DNA of 35,136 bases, from contig JASLXL010000068.1 in assembly GCA_030740335.1 (NCBI GenBank), positions 1 to 35,136 on the forward strand, given 5' to 3'. The DNA is from SAR202 cluster bacterium (lineage in GTDB: Bacteria > Chloroflexota > Dehalococcoidia > SAR202 > CAJWER01). The translations under genes were made by a program, and so were the position numbers. Positions within the stretch are counted from its first letter, which is position 1; each line of letters opens with the position of its first letter. Under the pieces are notes generated by a model. That model did not search any database, had not been told where the DNA came from, and saw nothing but the letters and a program-made list of their open reading frames with translations. This document shows, piece by piece, positions 7,616 to 15,368 of the stretch.

Positions 7616-8338
7616 ATGCAAGCAACCGCTAACCCAAGGGTTCTGATAGACGTCGTCATTCCCCGGATCGGATCGGAGTCGCGGGCCAATCGCCTGGCGT
7701 TGGACGCCGCCATCATCGTTGGGTTTGCCCTGTTCGTTGCGGTCTGTGCCCAGATTGCGATCAGACTTCCGAACACAACCGTCCCGATAACCGGACAGAC
7801 CTTTGGCGTGCTGCTGGCTGGTGGTGCACTTGGTAGTCGTCGAGGCGGATTAAGCATGCTGGTGTACATGCTTCTTGGCATGGCCAGCGTGCCAGTGTTT
7901 GCTCCCGGATCGAGCCCACTTGGGGACCAGCAGGTCCTGCATTTTGTCCTGCCCTGGTCAGGGAATGAGGGTCTGGTATGGGCGATGTCCAGTGGTGGCT
8001 ACATAGTGGGTTTTGTACTGGCCGCCTACCTGGTGGGCCTGTTTGCCGAGAGGGGTTGGGATCGCCAATCCACCGTTCCATTGGCGATGCTTATAGGTAG
8101 CCTAGCCGTCTATGCTGTAGGACTCCCCTGGTTGGGAATCCATATTGCAAATAACGATGGACTGCACACATACTTCGATGGCAACTTTCCTGGCGCTAGC
8201 GTTTTGCAGATGACCCTCAAGGGTGGCCTGTATCCGTTCATCGGCGGCGATGCTGTGAAGTTGCTTGCGGCGGCGCTGGTGCTTCCCGGAGCCTGGGCCT
8301 TGGTTGATCGTATCAAAGGGTCACGCCCTCGGGACTGA
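7616..8338 (+). CDS. bioY: Biotin transporter substrate-binding component BioY
   Basis: A 240-residue integral membrane S-component of an ECF-type vitamin importer that binds biotin. About six hydrophobic segments are present. The family signature is clear: VPITGQTFGVLLAGGALG, then RRGGLSMLVYMLLGMASVPV, GGYIVGFVLAAYLVG, and the C-terminal PFIGGDAVKLLAAA. There is an extended loop of about 25 residues between the first signature and GGYIVGF. It starts at ATG 7616, three bases after the stop of the mini-protein. No ECF ATPase or T-component is nearby, so BioY either uses shared modules elsewhere or works alone as reported for some BioY proteins. It is likely under control of the promoter and palindrome at 7327-7370. 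Confidence 0.93.
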   Translation: MQATANPRVLIDVVIPRIGSESRANRLALDAAIIVGFALFVAVCAQIAIRLPNTTVPITGQTFGVLLAGGALGSRRGGLSMLVYMLLGMASVPVFAPGSSPLGDQQVLHFVLPWSGNEGLVWAMSSGGYIVGFVLAAYLVGLFAERGWDRQSTVPLAMLIGSLAVYAVGLPWLGIHIANNDGLHTYFDGNFPGASVLQMTLKGGLYPFIGGDAVKLLAAALVLPGAWALVDRIKGSRPRD

Positions 8339-8371
8339 GGCCTCGCCTTTCCTCTTCTGCATCCTACCTCG

Positions 8372-8409
8372 CCCGGAAACGCATACAAATACATGGGAGC
8401 GTTTCCGGG
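8372..8409. repeat. Perfect 11-base inverted repeat downstream of bioY
   Basis: CCCGGAAACGC (8372-8382) pairs perfectly with GCGTTTCCGGG (8399-8409) across a 16-base loop, 33 bases after the bioY stop. It lacks a T-tract, so a factor-independent terminator is doubtful. It could be a 3' mRNA stabiliser or an operator ahead of the next gene. Confidence 0.55.
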
Positions 8410-8471
8410 TGGCCTGCCAGTACATCGCATTTCGGTTCTGCCCCTAACATATGCACAGTTTCGAACGTATA

Positions 8472-8477
8472 TATAAT
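8472..8477 (+). promoter_or_regulatory. -10 box of the thioredoxin-lipoprotein unit
   Basis: A perfect TATAAT sits in an AT-rich run (TATATATAATTA) about 134 bases before the ATG at 8611. No good -35 is seen at the right distance, so an activator may be needed. Confidence 0.4.
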
Positions 8478-8610
8478 TAGGGGACCGCTTCTGGCCGCTG
8501 ACATTACTTTGTGGCCCGTCGCCTCCCCGCCATTTGCTAGACATTCCCCAGACTTGGCTCAGGCAGCAGAGAGACAGGGACGCCACCAGCCCCAGGCCAG
8601 AGGAGTGTTC

Positions 8611-9966
8611 ATGATCAAGTCAAACAGATTTGCCGTAGGCCTCGTGATGTTGGTGGTACTCGTCAGCCTCGCGGCCGTCGCATGTGGGGACAACGCTGAT
8701 CCTGCGTCAAATCAAGAGTCGACAGATGTGGCGAGCTCGCGCCCGACGCTTTCTCCTCCACGACCGACGAGCGAGCCGTCTACGGAGACGCAACCGTCTC
8801 CCACCGATGTACCTTCAGAGACTGCGATTCCGACAGAGGCGGCAACTCAGAGCGACTCCGTCGAGGAGAGCCTGCCCGTCACCGATACTTTGCTATCGGG
8901 GCGCTCCCCGGACGATGTGCTGGCCGCCGAGTTGGTCGGGCTGCGGGGTTGGATCAACTCCGAACCCTTTACCCTCGAAGAGCAGCGGGGCAATGTCGTC
9001 CTGATCGATTTCTGGACCTACACATGCATCAACTGCATTCGAACGTTCCCCGCACTGCGGAGCTGGCACGAGAAGTACGCGGACCATGGGTTGGTCATAC
9101 TCGGGGTACACGCGCCTGAGTTCGAATTCGAAAAAATACGCGAGAATGTTGTGCAGGCGGCTCTCGATAACGATCTCGGCTGGGCGATCGCTCAGGACAA
9201 CGACCACGAGACGTGGCGTACGTTCAAGAATCAGTTCTGGCCGGCGAAGTACCTAATAGACAAGGATGGTTACATCCGGTACACGCATTTCGGTGAAGGT
9301 TCCTACGCCGAGACCGAGGAGAAAATACAGCAGCTTTTGGCCGAGGCAGGGGCTTCGATGACATCGATCGAGGTCTCTGATGAGTTCGAGCGGTACATAG
9401 ATCATCAGGCTCGCGCGTCCTCAGACCCCTATGAAAACCAGACCAGAGAGCTATATGCGGGTTTCAATCGCAACCACAACGCGTTGGCCGGGGGTAATAC
9501 CGCGCCGTATGTCAGACAACAGGAGTTCTATGAGTCTCCGAACCAGGAGCTCGACTATTCCGACCCCGGCGACCACGTTAACCACTTCCTCTACCTGGAA
9601 GGGTTGTGGGTGAACGGTTTCGAAGAGGTAATTCACGCTCGTGAGACCGAAAATTACGAGGACTACGTCGGCATCACGTTCGCAGCTATTGAGGCGAATG
9701 TTGTGGTGTCTGTTGAGGATGGGGAGACCTACGAGGTTCGTGTCACGATGGACGGCGGGCCTCTGGATCCGTCGCAGGCCGGGGCCGATATCCGGTTCGA
9801 TGATGAAGGGAACAGCTACATATTGGTCGATAAGTCTGATCTGTACCACCTGGTGCAGCTACAGGAATTCGGCCCTCACAATCTGATGCTCAGCTCGAAT
9901 TCTGACAAGTTTTCTCTGTTCGCATACACGTTCGGTTCATATCTAGAGCCTGAAGACGGGGAGTAG
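8611..9966 (+). CDS. Thioredoxin-domain lipoprotein, DipZ C-terminal type
   Basis: A 451-residue exported lipoprotein. A hydrophobic signal peptide ends in AVAC, with lipid-anchor Cys at 25, followed by a Ser/Thr/Pro-rich linker (about 30-95). A TlpA/DipZ-like thioredoxin domain follows (about 105-240) with the redox motif WTYTCINCIRTFP (C139, C142) and the cis-Pro region FWPAKYLID. The last 180 residues (from NRNHNALAGG to FGSYLEPE) match the beta-sandwich domain found after thioredoxin in mycobacterial DipZ. In DipZ a CcdA membrane domain supplies electrons; here that part is replaced by a lipid anchor, so reductant must come from another protein. ATG 8611 has AGAGGAG eight bases upstream. 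It is followed six bases later by a second redox lipoprotein. Confidence 0.88.
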   Translation: MIKSNRFAVGLVMLVVLVSLAAVACGDNADPASNQESTDVASSRPTLSPPRPTSEPSTETQPSPTDVPSETAIPTEAATQSDSVEESLPVTDTLLSGRSPDDVLAAELVGLRGWINSEPFTLEEQRGNVVLIDFWTYTCINCIRTFPALRSWHEKYADHGLVILGVHAPEFEFEKIRENVVQAALDNDLGWAIAQDNDHETWRTFKNQFWPAKYLIDKDGYIRYTHFGEGSYAETEEKIQQLLAEAGASMTSIEVSDEFERYIDHQARASSDPYENQTRELYAGFNRNHNALAGGNTAPYVRQQEFYESPNQELDYSDPGDHVNHFLYLEGLWVNGFEEVIHARETENYEDYVGITFAAIEANVVVSVEDGETYEVRVTMDGGPLDPSQAGADIRFDDEGNSYILVDKSDLYHLVQLQEFGPHNLMLSSNSDKFSLFAYTFGSYLEPEDGE

Positions 9967-9972
9967 GTGGGG

Positions 9973-10953
9973 ATGATGAGGATGCGGTTCTTTCTGCCAT
10001 TTACGACGGCAATACTGATCGTGGCAGCGGCGTGCTCGGCGGGCGAAGATGCGGACTCTGGGCCTACAGCATTCGACACATCGTCTCAATCGCCGGCGAG
10101 CTTCAAAGCGGCTCCTGAAGAGGCGATGCGGCCCGACAGGGAGCCGCTGGTGTACGGTCCACGGTCTGGTGACGGGCTGCAGGCGATTTTGGGAACAGGC
10201 GACCTGGGTGTTGGAAGCAACCGGTTCGGGTTCGTTCTCACATCGTCCAAGGGTTTTGTCACAGGGCCGACCGCGAAGGTGGTCTCGCGTTATTCGCCGA
10301 TAGACGGGACTCCAGGGGAAGACCAGGAGTCTGTCGTCGCGGAGTACCAGCCTTGGCCATATGGCAATCGTGGGTTGTACGCGACCAAACTGGCCTTTGA
10401 CAGGGCAGGACGATGGGGTGTCACGATCGAGATCGACGGCGGCGAAGGGGCGATGAGTAGCGCCGATCTGTTCTTCGAGGTTGGGGAGACAACGGAGGCG
10501 CCAAATGTTGGTAATGCTGCGGTCAAGAGCATCAGCAAGACCGCAGACGATGTGGACTCGCTGTCGGATCTGACGACCGGTTCCCTTCAAGACGAGGACC
10601 TGTACCAGCTAACCATCGCGGAAGCGGTTGGGAGCGGTATCCCGACCGTGATCGTATTCGCTAGCCCGTCGTTTTGTACCAACGCGGTCTGCGGTCCCCA
10701 GGTGGAGGTGCTACAGCAACTCAAGGACGAGTACAAGGGCCAGGCTAATTTCATACATGTAGATTTTTACGACAACCCGGAGGCGATCCAGGGTGATCTG
10801 TCCAATTCGGAGCTGTCTTCGGCGGTCATTGAGTGGCGTCTGCCCAGCATCGAGTGGACGTTCGTAATTGACGCCGAGGGGGTGGTGGCGGCAAGGTTTG
10901 AGGGTTTCGGGACCTACATCGAGGTCGAGGCTACATTGAAGTCGTTGTTGTAG
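9973..10953 (+). CDS. Thioredoxin-fold lipoprotein with CxxxxC motif
   Basis: A 326-residue exported lipoprotein: signal peptide ending VAAAC (Cys 21), an Ala/Ser linker, and a beta-rich domain (about 60-170) reminiscent of an immunoglobulin-like fold (GRWGVTIEID). The C-terminal thioredoxin-like domain has a strand-helix start VIVFASPSFCTNAVCGPQVE whose two cysteines (235 and 240) are four residues apart rather than two. The closing part (IEWTFVIDAEGVVAARFEG) fits a TlpA/Sco-like fold. It follows the DipZ-like lipoprotein by six bases and is surely co-expressed. The two probably form an exported thiol-redox or metal-delivery pair. GTG 9967 is too close to GGGGAG; ATG 9973 has the right spacing. 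Confidence 0.8.
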   Translation: MMRMRFFLPFTTAILIVAAACSAGEDADSGPTAFDTSSQSPASFKAAPEEAMRPDREPLVYGPRSGDGLQAILGTGDLGVGSNRFGFVLTSSKGFVTGPTAKVVSRYSPIDGTPGEDQESVVAEYQPWPYGNRGLYATKLAFDRAGRWGVTIEIDGGEGAMSSADLFFEVGETTEAPNVGNAAVKSISKTADDVDSLSDLTTGSLQDEDLYQLTIAEAVGSGIPTVIVFASPSFCTNAVCGPQVEVLQQLKDEYKGQANFIHVDFYDNPEAIQGDLSNSELSSAVIEWRLPSIEWTFVIDAEGVVAARFEGFGTYIEVEATLKSLL

Positions 10954-11227
10954 TCACCAAAGAGCGCTTCACAGACCTGCCTTCCGCTGACCCTGTTTAT
11001 AGCGGTATGTTTTGCTCCGACCCTATGCGATCGCAGCGCCAAAATACTTGAAGGGAGGCCCTTAGGCGTGTTGAATCATGTAGGGGCTGAAGGTATATTT
11101 GAGATGAAAAGCAAGCGCACACGGCGCGGCCAGAGGCGTGGTTTATGGGCCGCGATGCCGGTTTGCAGCCGACGGGGAGTTCGCGTTGTTGGTCAAGCAA
11201 GCGCCCATTACGAGATGGACGGTACAA

Positions 11228-11497
11228 ATGAGCCCCTTGGCGATCGGAAAGTGGATCGGGCGGTTTCTTAGAAACATTACCGCGCGGGTGCTCCATGCGG
11301 TGCCGCCGTACCGGCGGTTGGAAGGCAACCTGACGTCGAAAGAGGCGCGGCCCGACGGGACCTATTTCATTCTCGTGGCAGACGAGATCATCCAGGTGGA
11401 TTGGCTGACCTTCGAGATGCTCATGGTCGGCGAGGCCCTCAGGGTTCGGGCCACCCGTGACAACGAGGCTATCAACATCGACCGGCTGATGCCCTAG
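11228..11497 (+). CDS. Hypothetical small protein
   Basis: An 89-residue reading frame with protein-like composition: an amphipathic, basic N-terminus (IGKWIGRFLRNITARVL), then YRRLEGNLTSKEARPDGTYF and a hydrophobic/acidic C-terminal part ending RATRDNEAINIDRLMP. The pattern DGTYFILVADEIIQVDWLTF suggests a small beta-sheet domain. I do not recognise the family. The frame is open upstream to GTG 11138, so the start is uncertain; ATG 11228 is chosen for position, with only a weak GGA upstream. A competing frame (GTG 11068, well-spaced GGGAGG) looks less protein-like. The gap 10954-11137 holds a small CCGCT/AGCGG stem and nothing else I can name. Confidence 0.45.
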   Translation: MSPLAIGKWIGRFLRNITARVLHAVPPYRRLEGNLTSKEARPDGTYFILVADEIIQVDWLTFEMLMVGEALRVRATRDNEAINIDRLMP

Positions 11498-11547
11498 GGT
11501 TATTCGGTCGGGTATTCGTCTCCGTCCTCCTAATTCTCTCCCGCGTC

Positions 11548-12165
11548 TCATGAGTCCTTGTCCTTGCCGAAGTTTCGCGATAGTTCCGCTATCTCCTCCA
11601 GCCGCTCTTCGACCAGATGGTGAATCGTTCCTCCAGGGTAGGTGCCGTCTTCCTGAAGTTCGCCTGCAGGAACCCCTGGTAGCAACTCAATACATTCGTC
11701 GATGGTTGCGACGGCGTAATGGTGAACTTTCCTGCCTGGATAGCCTGCACCACGTCTCCCTCTGTGTCGATGTGGATGGAGCCGTATCCGATCATCTCCA
11801 TGAGACGGTCCTCAGTGAGTCCTGCGTGGTATCGGACCTCGTCTATTGTTTCCTAGACGTGACTTCTAATCACAACCGGTGCCTTGTCTTTGCTGGCCCA
11901 GAAGTCGGGCTCGGTAACGATCTGCGACACGTACATGAACCGCGTGGTCAGCTTATTCTGGTGCTGGACGAGGCGGCTGGAGTTGTCGGCGATGCGGGCG
12001 ATGGCCTCATTGTGGAACGGACGAATCTCGTTCTGCTGGCAGCGTGCGGCACAAAGGACGCGTACTTCATCAGGTTCTCTGGTGAGCGCCCAATCAGGGA
12101 GTCGAACTCCCCGGCTACCTTGAAGTAGCGCTTGAAGTCGTCGTCATAGGCCTGCAGGTTTCGCG
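11548..12165 (-). pseudogene. Relic of a LonB-type ATP-dependent protease
   Basis: Minus-strand fragments in all three frames line up in order with the second half of a COG1067/LonB-type AAA+ protease. The first, LQAYDDDFKRYFKVAGEFDS through ENLMKYASFV, is the AAA sensor and lid start. After a frameshift comes LCAARCQQNEIRPFHNEA, then RLVQHQNKLTTRFMYVSQIV and PDFWASKDKAPVVIRSHV. A TAG stop is followed in the same frame by ETIDEVRYHAGLTEDRLMEM and GYGSIHIDTEGDVV. Next is a jump to QAIQAGK and, after another frameshift, HHYAVATIDECIELLPGVPA and YPGGTIHHLVEERLEEIAEL, the normal C-terminus. The proteolytic core with the Ser-Lys dyad is deleted, and the N-terminal Walker region is missing. This is a dead remnant, not a gene. 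The assignment rests on my recall of the family's segment order. Confidence 0.75.
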
Positions 12166-12238
12166 ACGTTCGGATGGGTCTGTGGTTTCGGCCATTGTAC
12201 ACCGGATTGAACGGGGTGCCTGACTGGTCGACGAGCGG

Positions 12239-12267
12239 TTGTTCCTCGACTGCGTGCCCTTTACAAT
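12239..12267 (+). promoter_or_regulatory. Promoter of the aldo/keto reductase
   Basis: -35 TTGTTC (12239-12244), 17-base spacer, -10 TACAAT (12262-12267). Transcription would start about 12274, 34 bases before the ATG at 12308. Confidence 0.6.
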
Positions 12268-12307
12268 GCGAGCCGAATCATATGCCCTTAAATTGGAGTG
12301 TATTGCT

Positions 12308-13198
12308 ATGCCTGAAAAACTTCCCAGCGTGGTTCTTGGTCGAACAGGGCTCGAGGTCACACGTCTCGGGTTTGGTACGGCATTGCATGGGGCGAGTCGG
12401 CCCAGAATGCCCTTGGAGCAGGTGAAGAGACTTTACGATGGTGTGCTCGATTCGGGGATCAATTTTATTGACACGGCTCATGATTATGTCGATAGCGAAG
12501 AGATGATCGGTCGGCTGGCGGCGCATAGGTATTCGGAGTTCTACTTGGCCTCCAAGTGCGGGTGCACCGAGTCGGACGGCGTTCAGGACAATTCGAAGCA
12601 CGAGTGGACTCGGGACAACCTGATTCGCGGCGTCGAGGTGAGCCTGGAGCGTCTCGGCAGGGATAGTATCGACGTGATGCAGCTCCATAATCCCACGGTG
12701 GAGGAGTGCGAGGCGGGAGGGCTCGTGGAGGCTCTGGAGGAGATGCGCTCTCGAGGCATGGTGCGCTTTATCGGTGTCTCCACGACGTTGCCCCATCTGC
12801 CAACTTTCCTCGGGTGGCGGGCTTTTGACGTATTCCAGATCCCGTATTCGGCCCTGGAACCGGAGCATGACGAGTGGATCACGAGGGCAGGCGAGGCGGG
12901 AATCGGCATCGTGATCCGTGGTGGCATCGCCCAGGGTGAGCCGAATGTTGGGCTTGGGACGACTGATAGGTGGGCGGGTTTTCGGCGTGGAGGGCTCGAC
13001 GAGCTCCTGGAGGATGACGAGAGTAGCTCGTCGTTCATCTTGCGCTACACGCTCAGCCACCCACATGTCCACACGGTGATTGTGGGCACGACTAGTCTCG
13101 ATCACCTGGCGGAGAATGTGGAGGCGACGCTTCGAGGGCCTTTGTCACCCGACGTGTACACAGAAGCAAAGCGCAGACTCACTGTTGTGCAGGCTTAG
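12308..13198 (+). CDS. Aldo/keto reductase
   Basis: A 296-residue NADPH-dependent aldo/keto reductase with a TIM-barrel fold. It starts VVLGRTGLEVTRLGFGT, the usual bacterial AKR opening. The catalytic tetrad can be followed: Asp in FIDTAHDY, Tyr in the same segment, Lys in LASKCG, His in MQLHNPT. The cofactor loop near the C-terminus is VIVGTTSLDHLAENVEATLR. The family usually reduces sugar or aliphatic aldehydes and ketones. ATG 12308 has GGAG about nine bases upstream; the frame upstream to 12239 overlaps the promoter and is excluded. It stands alone, with the LonB relic upstream and a dispersed repeat starting right after its stop codon. Confidence 0.92.
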   Translation: MPEKLPSVVLGRTGLEVTRLGFGTALHGASRPRMPLEQVKRLYDGVLDSGINFIDTAHDYVDSEEMIGRLAAHRYSEFYLASKCGCTESDGVQDNSKHEWTRDNLIRGVEVSLERLGRDSIDVMQLHNPTVEECEAGGLVEALEEMRSRGMVRFIGVSTTLPHLPTFLGWRAFDVFQIPYSALEPEHDEWITRAGEAGIGIVIRGGIAQGEPNVGLGTTDRWAGFRRGGLDELLEDDESSSSFILRYTLSHPHVHTVIVGTTSLDHLAENVEATLRGPLSPDVYTEAKRRLTVVQA

Positions 13199-13229
13199 TG
13201 TTCTGCGCACACTGGACGGGGTGGGGCTC
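13199..13229 (+). repeat. Dispersed GCGCACGCT-type repeat, copy 2
   Basis: GTGTTCTGCGCACACTGGAC followed by GGGGTGGGGCT starts on the base after the aldo/keto reductase stop. It shares TGCGCAC-CTGG-CGGGGTGGGGCT with the copy at 27865-27896. Confidence 0.5.
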
Positions 13230-13365
13230 GGGCACTTCTTGGGAGGTGCTGGATGTGGGCCGGGGGGTCTGCCAGAAGAAAGCCTCGCTGTGCTTCTCTC
13301 CCCTGCAAACGTAGTTCATTGACCGATGCCCATGATATTTCATACCACTAGGCGGAAGGAGACTC

Positions 13366-14004
13366 ATGAAGTTGCTGGTTATCTCCGGGGGGACTCACCC
13401 CTATGCCGAAAGCACTCCGGTGCTAATGGATTTTCTGATACAGGCCGGCCACGAGGCCACTCTTACCGAGGACGCGTCGGTGCTGGCGTCTGCCGAGCTG
13501 GGAGATTTCGACGTATTGGTCTTCAATACGCTGCGGCGAGAGGGGACTACGCTGACGGTCGATGAGCAGGTCGGTATGACCCGTTTCATAGGCGGCGGCA
13601 AGGGATTTGTGTGTCTGCATATTTCTGGGTGTGCACCGGAGGGTTGGTCCGAGTACCACGATGTTACCGGCGGGGGCTGGATATACGGGACTAGTACGCA
13701 TCCGCCGTATGGCCAGTTTTCGGTCAACGTGGACAACGCGGGCCACCCCTGCACCGACGGGATTTCGAACTTCCTGACCAACGACGAGTTGTACACGAAG
13801 CTTGGCTGGCGGGATGGCAATGACGTCTTCATGAGCGCGGATCTGGACGGTGAGACGCAACCGATGGCATGGACCCGCAAGTACGGCAACGGCCGTGTCT
13901 TTGCCACGACTCTGGGTCATGACGGCCTCAGCTTCAAAACACTTCTATTCCAGCGCTTGGTCCTCAACGGCGTGAACTGGGCGGGTACTACGCAGGCGAA
14001 GTGA
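13366..14004 (+). CDS. ThuA-like domain protein (class I glutamine amidotransferase-like fold)
   Basis: A 212-residue ThuA-type protein. The family adopts a glutamine-amidotransferase-like fold and is tied to sugar (trehalose or related) metabolism, though its reaction is poorly known. The visible pattern is KLLVISGGTHPYAES at the N-terminus, DVLVFNTL, FIGGGKGFVCLHISGC, GGWIYGTSTHPPYG, NDELYTK, MAWTRKYGNGRVFATTLGHD and a final helix LVLNGVNWA. These are the hallmark ThuA blocks (HxP, DELY, YGKGRVFxTTLGHD). It is somewhat shorter than many members. ATG 13366 follows GGAAGGAG by five bases. A weak TTGACC at 13320 might be its -35. It could act with a sugar oxidoreductase such as the upstream reductase, but that is inference. 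Confidence 0.88.
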   Translation: MKLLVISGGTHPYAESTPVLMDFLIQAGHEATLTEDASVLASAELGDFDVLVFNTLRREGTTLTVDEQVGMTRFIGGGKGFVCLHISGCAPEGWSEYHDVTGGGWIYGTSTHPPYGQFSVNVDNAGHPCTDGISNFLTNDELYTKLGWRDGNDVFMSADLDGETQPMAWTRKYGNGRVFATTLGHDGLSFKTLLFQRLVLNGVNWAGTTQAK

Positions 14005-14050
14005 TGTAGGCGCGGTGTCGCCTTCACCGTGAGCAACGCCCGGCGCGTGA

Positions 14051-14076
14051 TGGTTCGACAGGCTCACCATGAGTGA
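14051..14076 (+). repeat. REP-like element, single arm
   Basis: TGGTTCGACAGGCTCACCAT followed by GAGTGA matches the TGGTTCGAC arm of the palindrome at 29561-29643. It lies just before the TTG start of the methyltransferase. Confidence 0.65.
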
Positions 14077-14103
14077 AAGTACGTCAGTGGGGATGGGATT
14101 GGT

Positions 14104-15300
14104 TTGGACGCGGATATCTATTTTAAACAAGAGATTGATCTTCGGCACGAGGGTCGCTCGTTGCGGCTCAGGGTGGCACAGGACCTGTTTAGCAGCTTCC
14201 AGGCCGATGCGGGTACTCGGTTGCTTCTTAGGACACTTTCTGGCGTTGAGGGCGAGCGGGTTTTGGACCTTGGATGTGGCTATGGTCCCCTGGGATTGGC
14301 CCTTGCGGCGGTTGGGTCGCACTCCGACGTGCATATGGTGGACCGGGATGCGCTGGCTATTGAGTATTCTCGCCAGAACGCGGTTCTCAATGGGCTAGGG
14401 GGTGTCGAAGCCTACGGCTCGCTTGGCTACGACGACGTTGTGGATCCGGGATTTGACCTTGTGGTGTGTAACGTCCCGGGCAAGGCGGGGGCGCCTGTGA
14501 TAGAGCATCTGTTGCTTGGGGCGGAGCGCCATGTTACATCGGGCGGATTGGTGGCCATTGTGGTCGTGGACGCACTTGCGGCAGCGGTCGAGGGCACGCT
14601 GAATCTCGCTCCGGGCGTTGAGATTGTGCTGAAGGAGGAGGGTGCAAGGCACGTTGTCTTCCACTATCGATTCCTCAGTGGCGCTCTCGATATGTCGGAT
14701 CCGGGATGGCATGGACTTGAGGTGTATCGACGGGGCGAAGGCTCCGTCGAGATTCGTTGGCACGAGTATCTGGTTGAGACGGCCTATGGATTGCCGGAGT
14801 TCGACACCATGGCATTCACAACCGGACTATTGGTAGCCACTTTGGACGAGAAACACGAAGAAAGTGTGAGCCGGGCGCTGGTTGTTAATCCGGGACAGGG
14901 GCATGTGCCGGTGGCGCTGGCGAAGTTGTTCGAGCCGGATGAGGTGGTGCTGGCCGGGCGCGATCTCTTGGAGTTACGCTATTCCAGGAAGAATCTAGTT
15001 GCCAGTGGGCTGCCCAAGGATCAGATTTCGGTTGCACACCAGGTTGGAGCGCTGATTGATGATGGCCGGCCTGTCGATCTGATCGCGGTGCGTCTTAGGG
15101 GCGGCGACGCTCCCGAGGTTTTGGCGGCTCTAATTGGCGATGTATCGTCGCAGGTGAGGTCGGGCGGGCGTGTCGTCGTGTCGGGCGGTTCCACAGCAAT
15201 CGCCAGGATTACGAAGCTGCTGGGTCGGTACAAGAGGCTCCGAGTGGAGAGTCGCAGGCGCAAGAAGGGCAGTGCGGTGCTGATGATGCGTGCGCCGTAG
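14104..15300 (+). CDS. RsmC-like class I methyltransferase with a second degenerate Rossmann domain
   Basis: A 398-residue SAM-dependent methyltransferase of the MTS/RsmC type. The N-terminal half has a good SAM motif VLDLGCGYGPLGLALA (about 53-68), the acidic end of strand 2 (HMVDRD), and CNVPGKAG (about 122-129) where RsmC-type enzymes normally have NPPF. The C-terminal half (from about residue 250) looks like a worn second Rossmann domain: RALVVNPGQGHVPVALAKLF, VVLAGRDLLELRYSRKNL. In E. coli RsmC the worn copy comes first and the active copy second; here the order is reversed. The start is TTG 14104: it is the only initiation-type codon between the in-frame stop at 14074 and the domain, and it follows GGGGATGGGA. 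The target (rRNA or other) is unknown. Confidence 0.8.
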   Translation: MDADIYFKQEIDLRHEGRSLRLRVAQDLFSSFQADAGTRLLLRTLSGVEGERVLDLGCGYGPLGLALAAVGSHSDVHMVDRDALAIEYSRQNAVLNGLGGVEAYGSLGYDDVVDPGFDLVVCNVPGKAGAPVIEHLLLGAERHVTSGGLVAIVVVDALAAAVEGTLNLAPGVEIVLKEEGARHVVFHYRFLSGALDMSDPGWHGLEVYRRGEGSVEIRWHEYLVETAYGLPEFDTMAFTTGLLVATLDEKHEESVSRALVVNPGQGHVPVALAKLFEPDEVVLAGRDLLELRYSRKNLVASGLPKDQISVAHQVGALIDDGRPVDLIAVRLRGGDAPEVLAALIGDVSSQVRSGGRVVVSGGSTAIARITKLLGRYKRLRVESRRRKKGSAVLMMRAP

Positions 15301-15368
15301 CGCAGTTGGTCCGCTTGCCGATCATTGTGGTTGGCGGTTGAGCGCCGCGAATGGCCGGCCGTTGATGC

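Noticed and set aside
11068..11271. A 67-residue frame from GTG 11068 with a good GGGAGG
   Set aside because: Its translation is low in hydrophobic core residues and rich in Arg and Gly like a shadow frame; the overlapping frame ending at 11497 is more protein-like.
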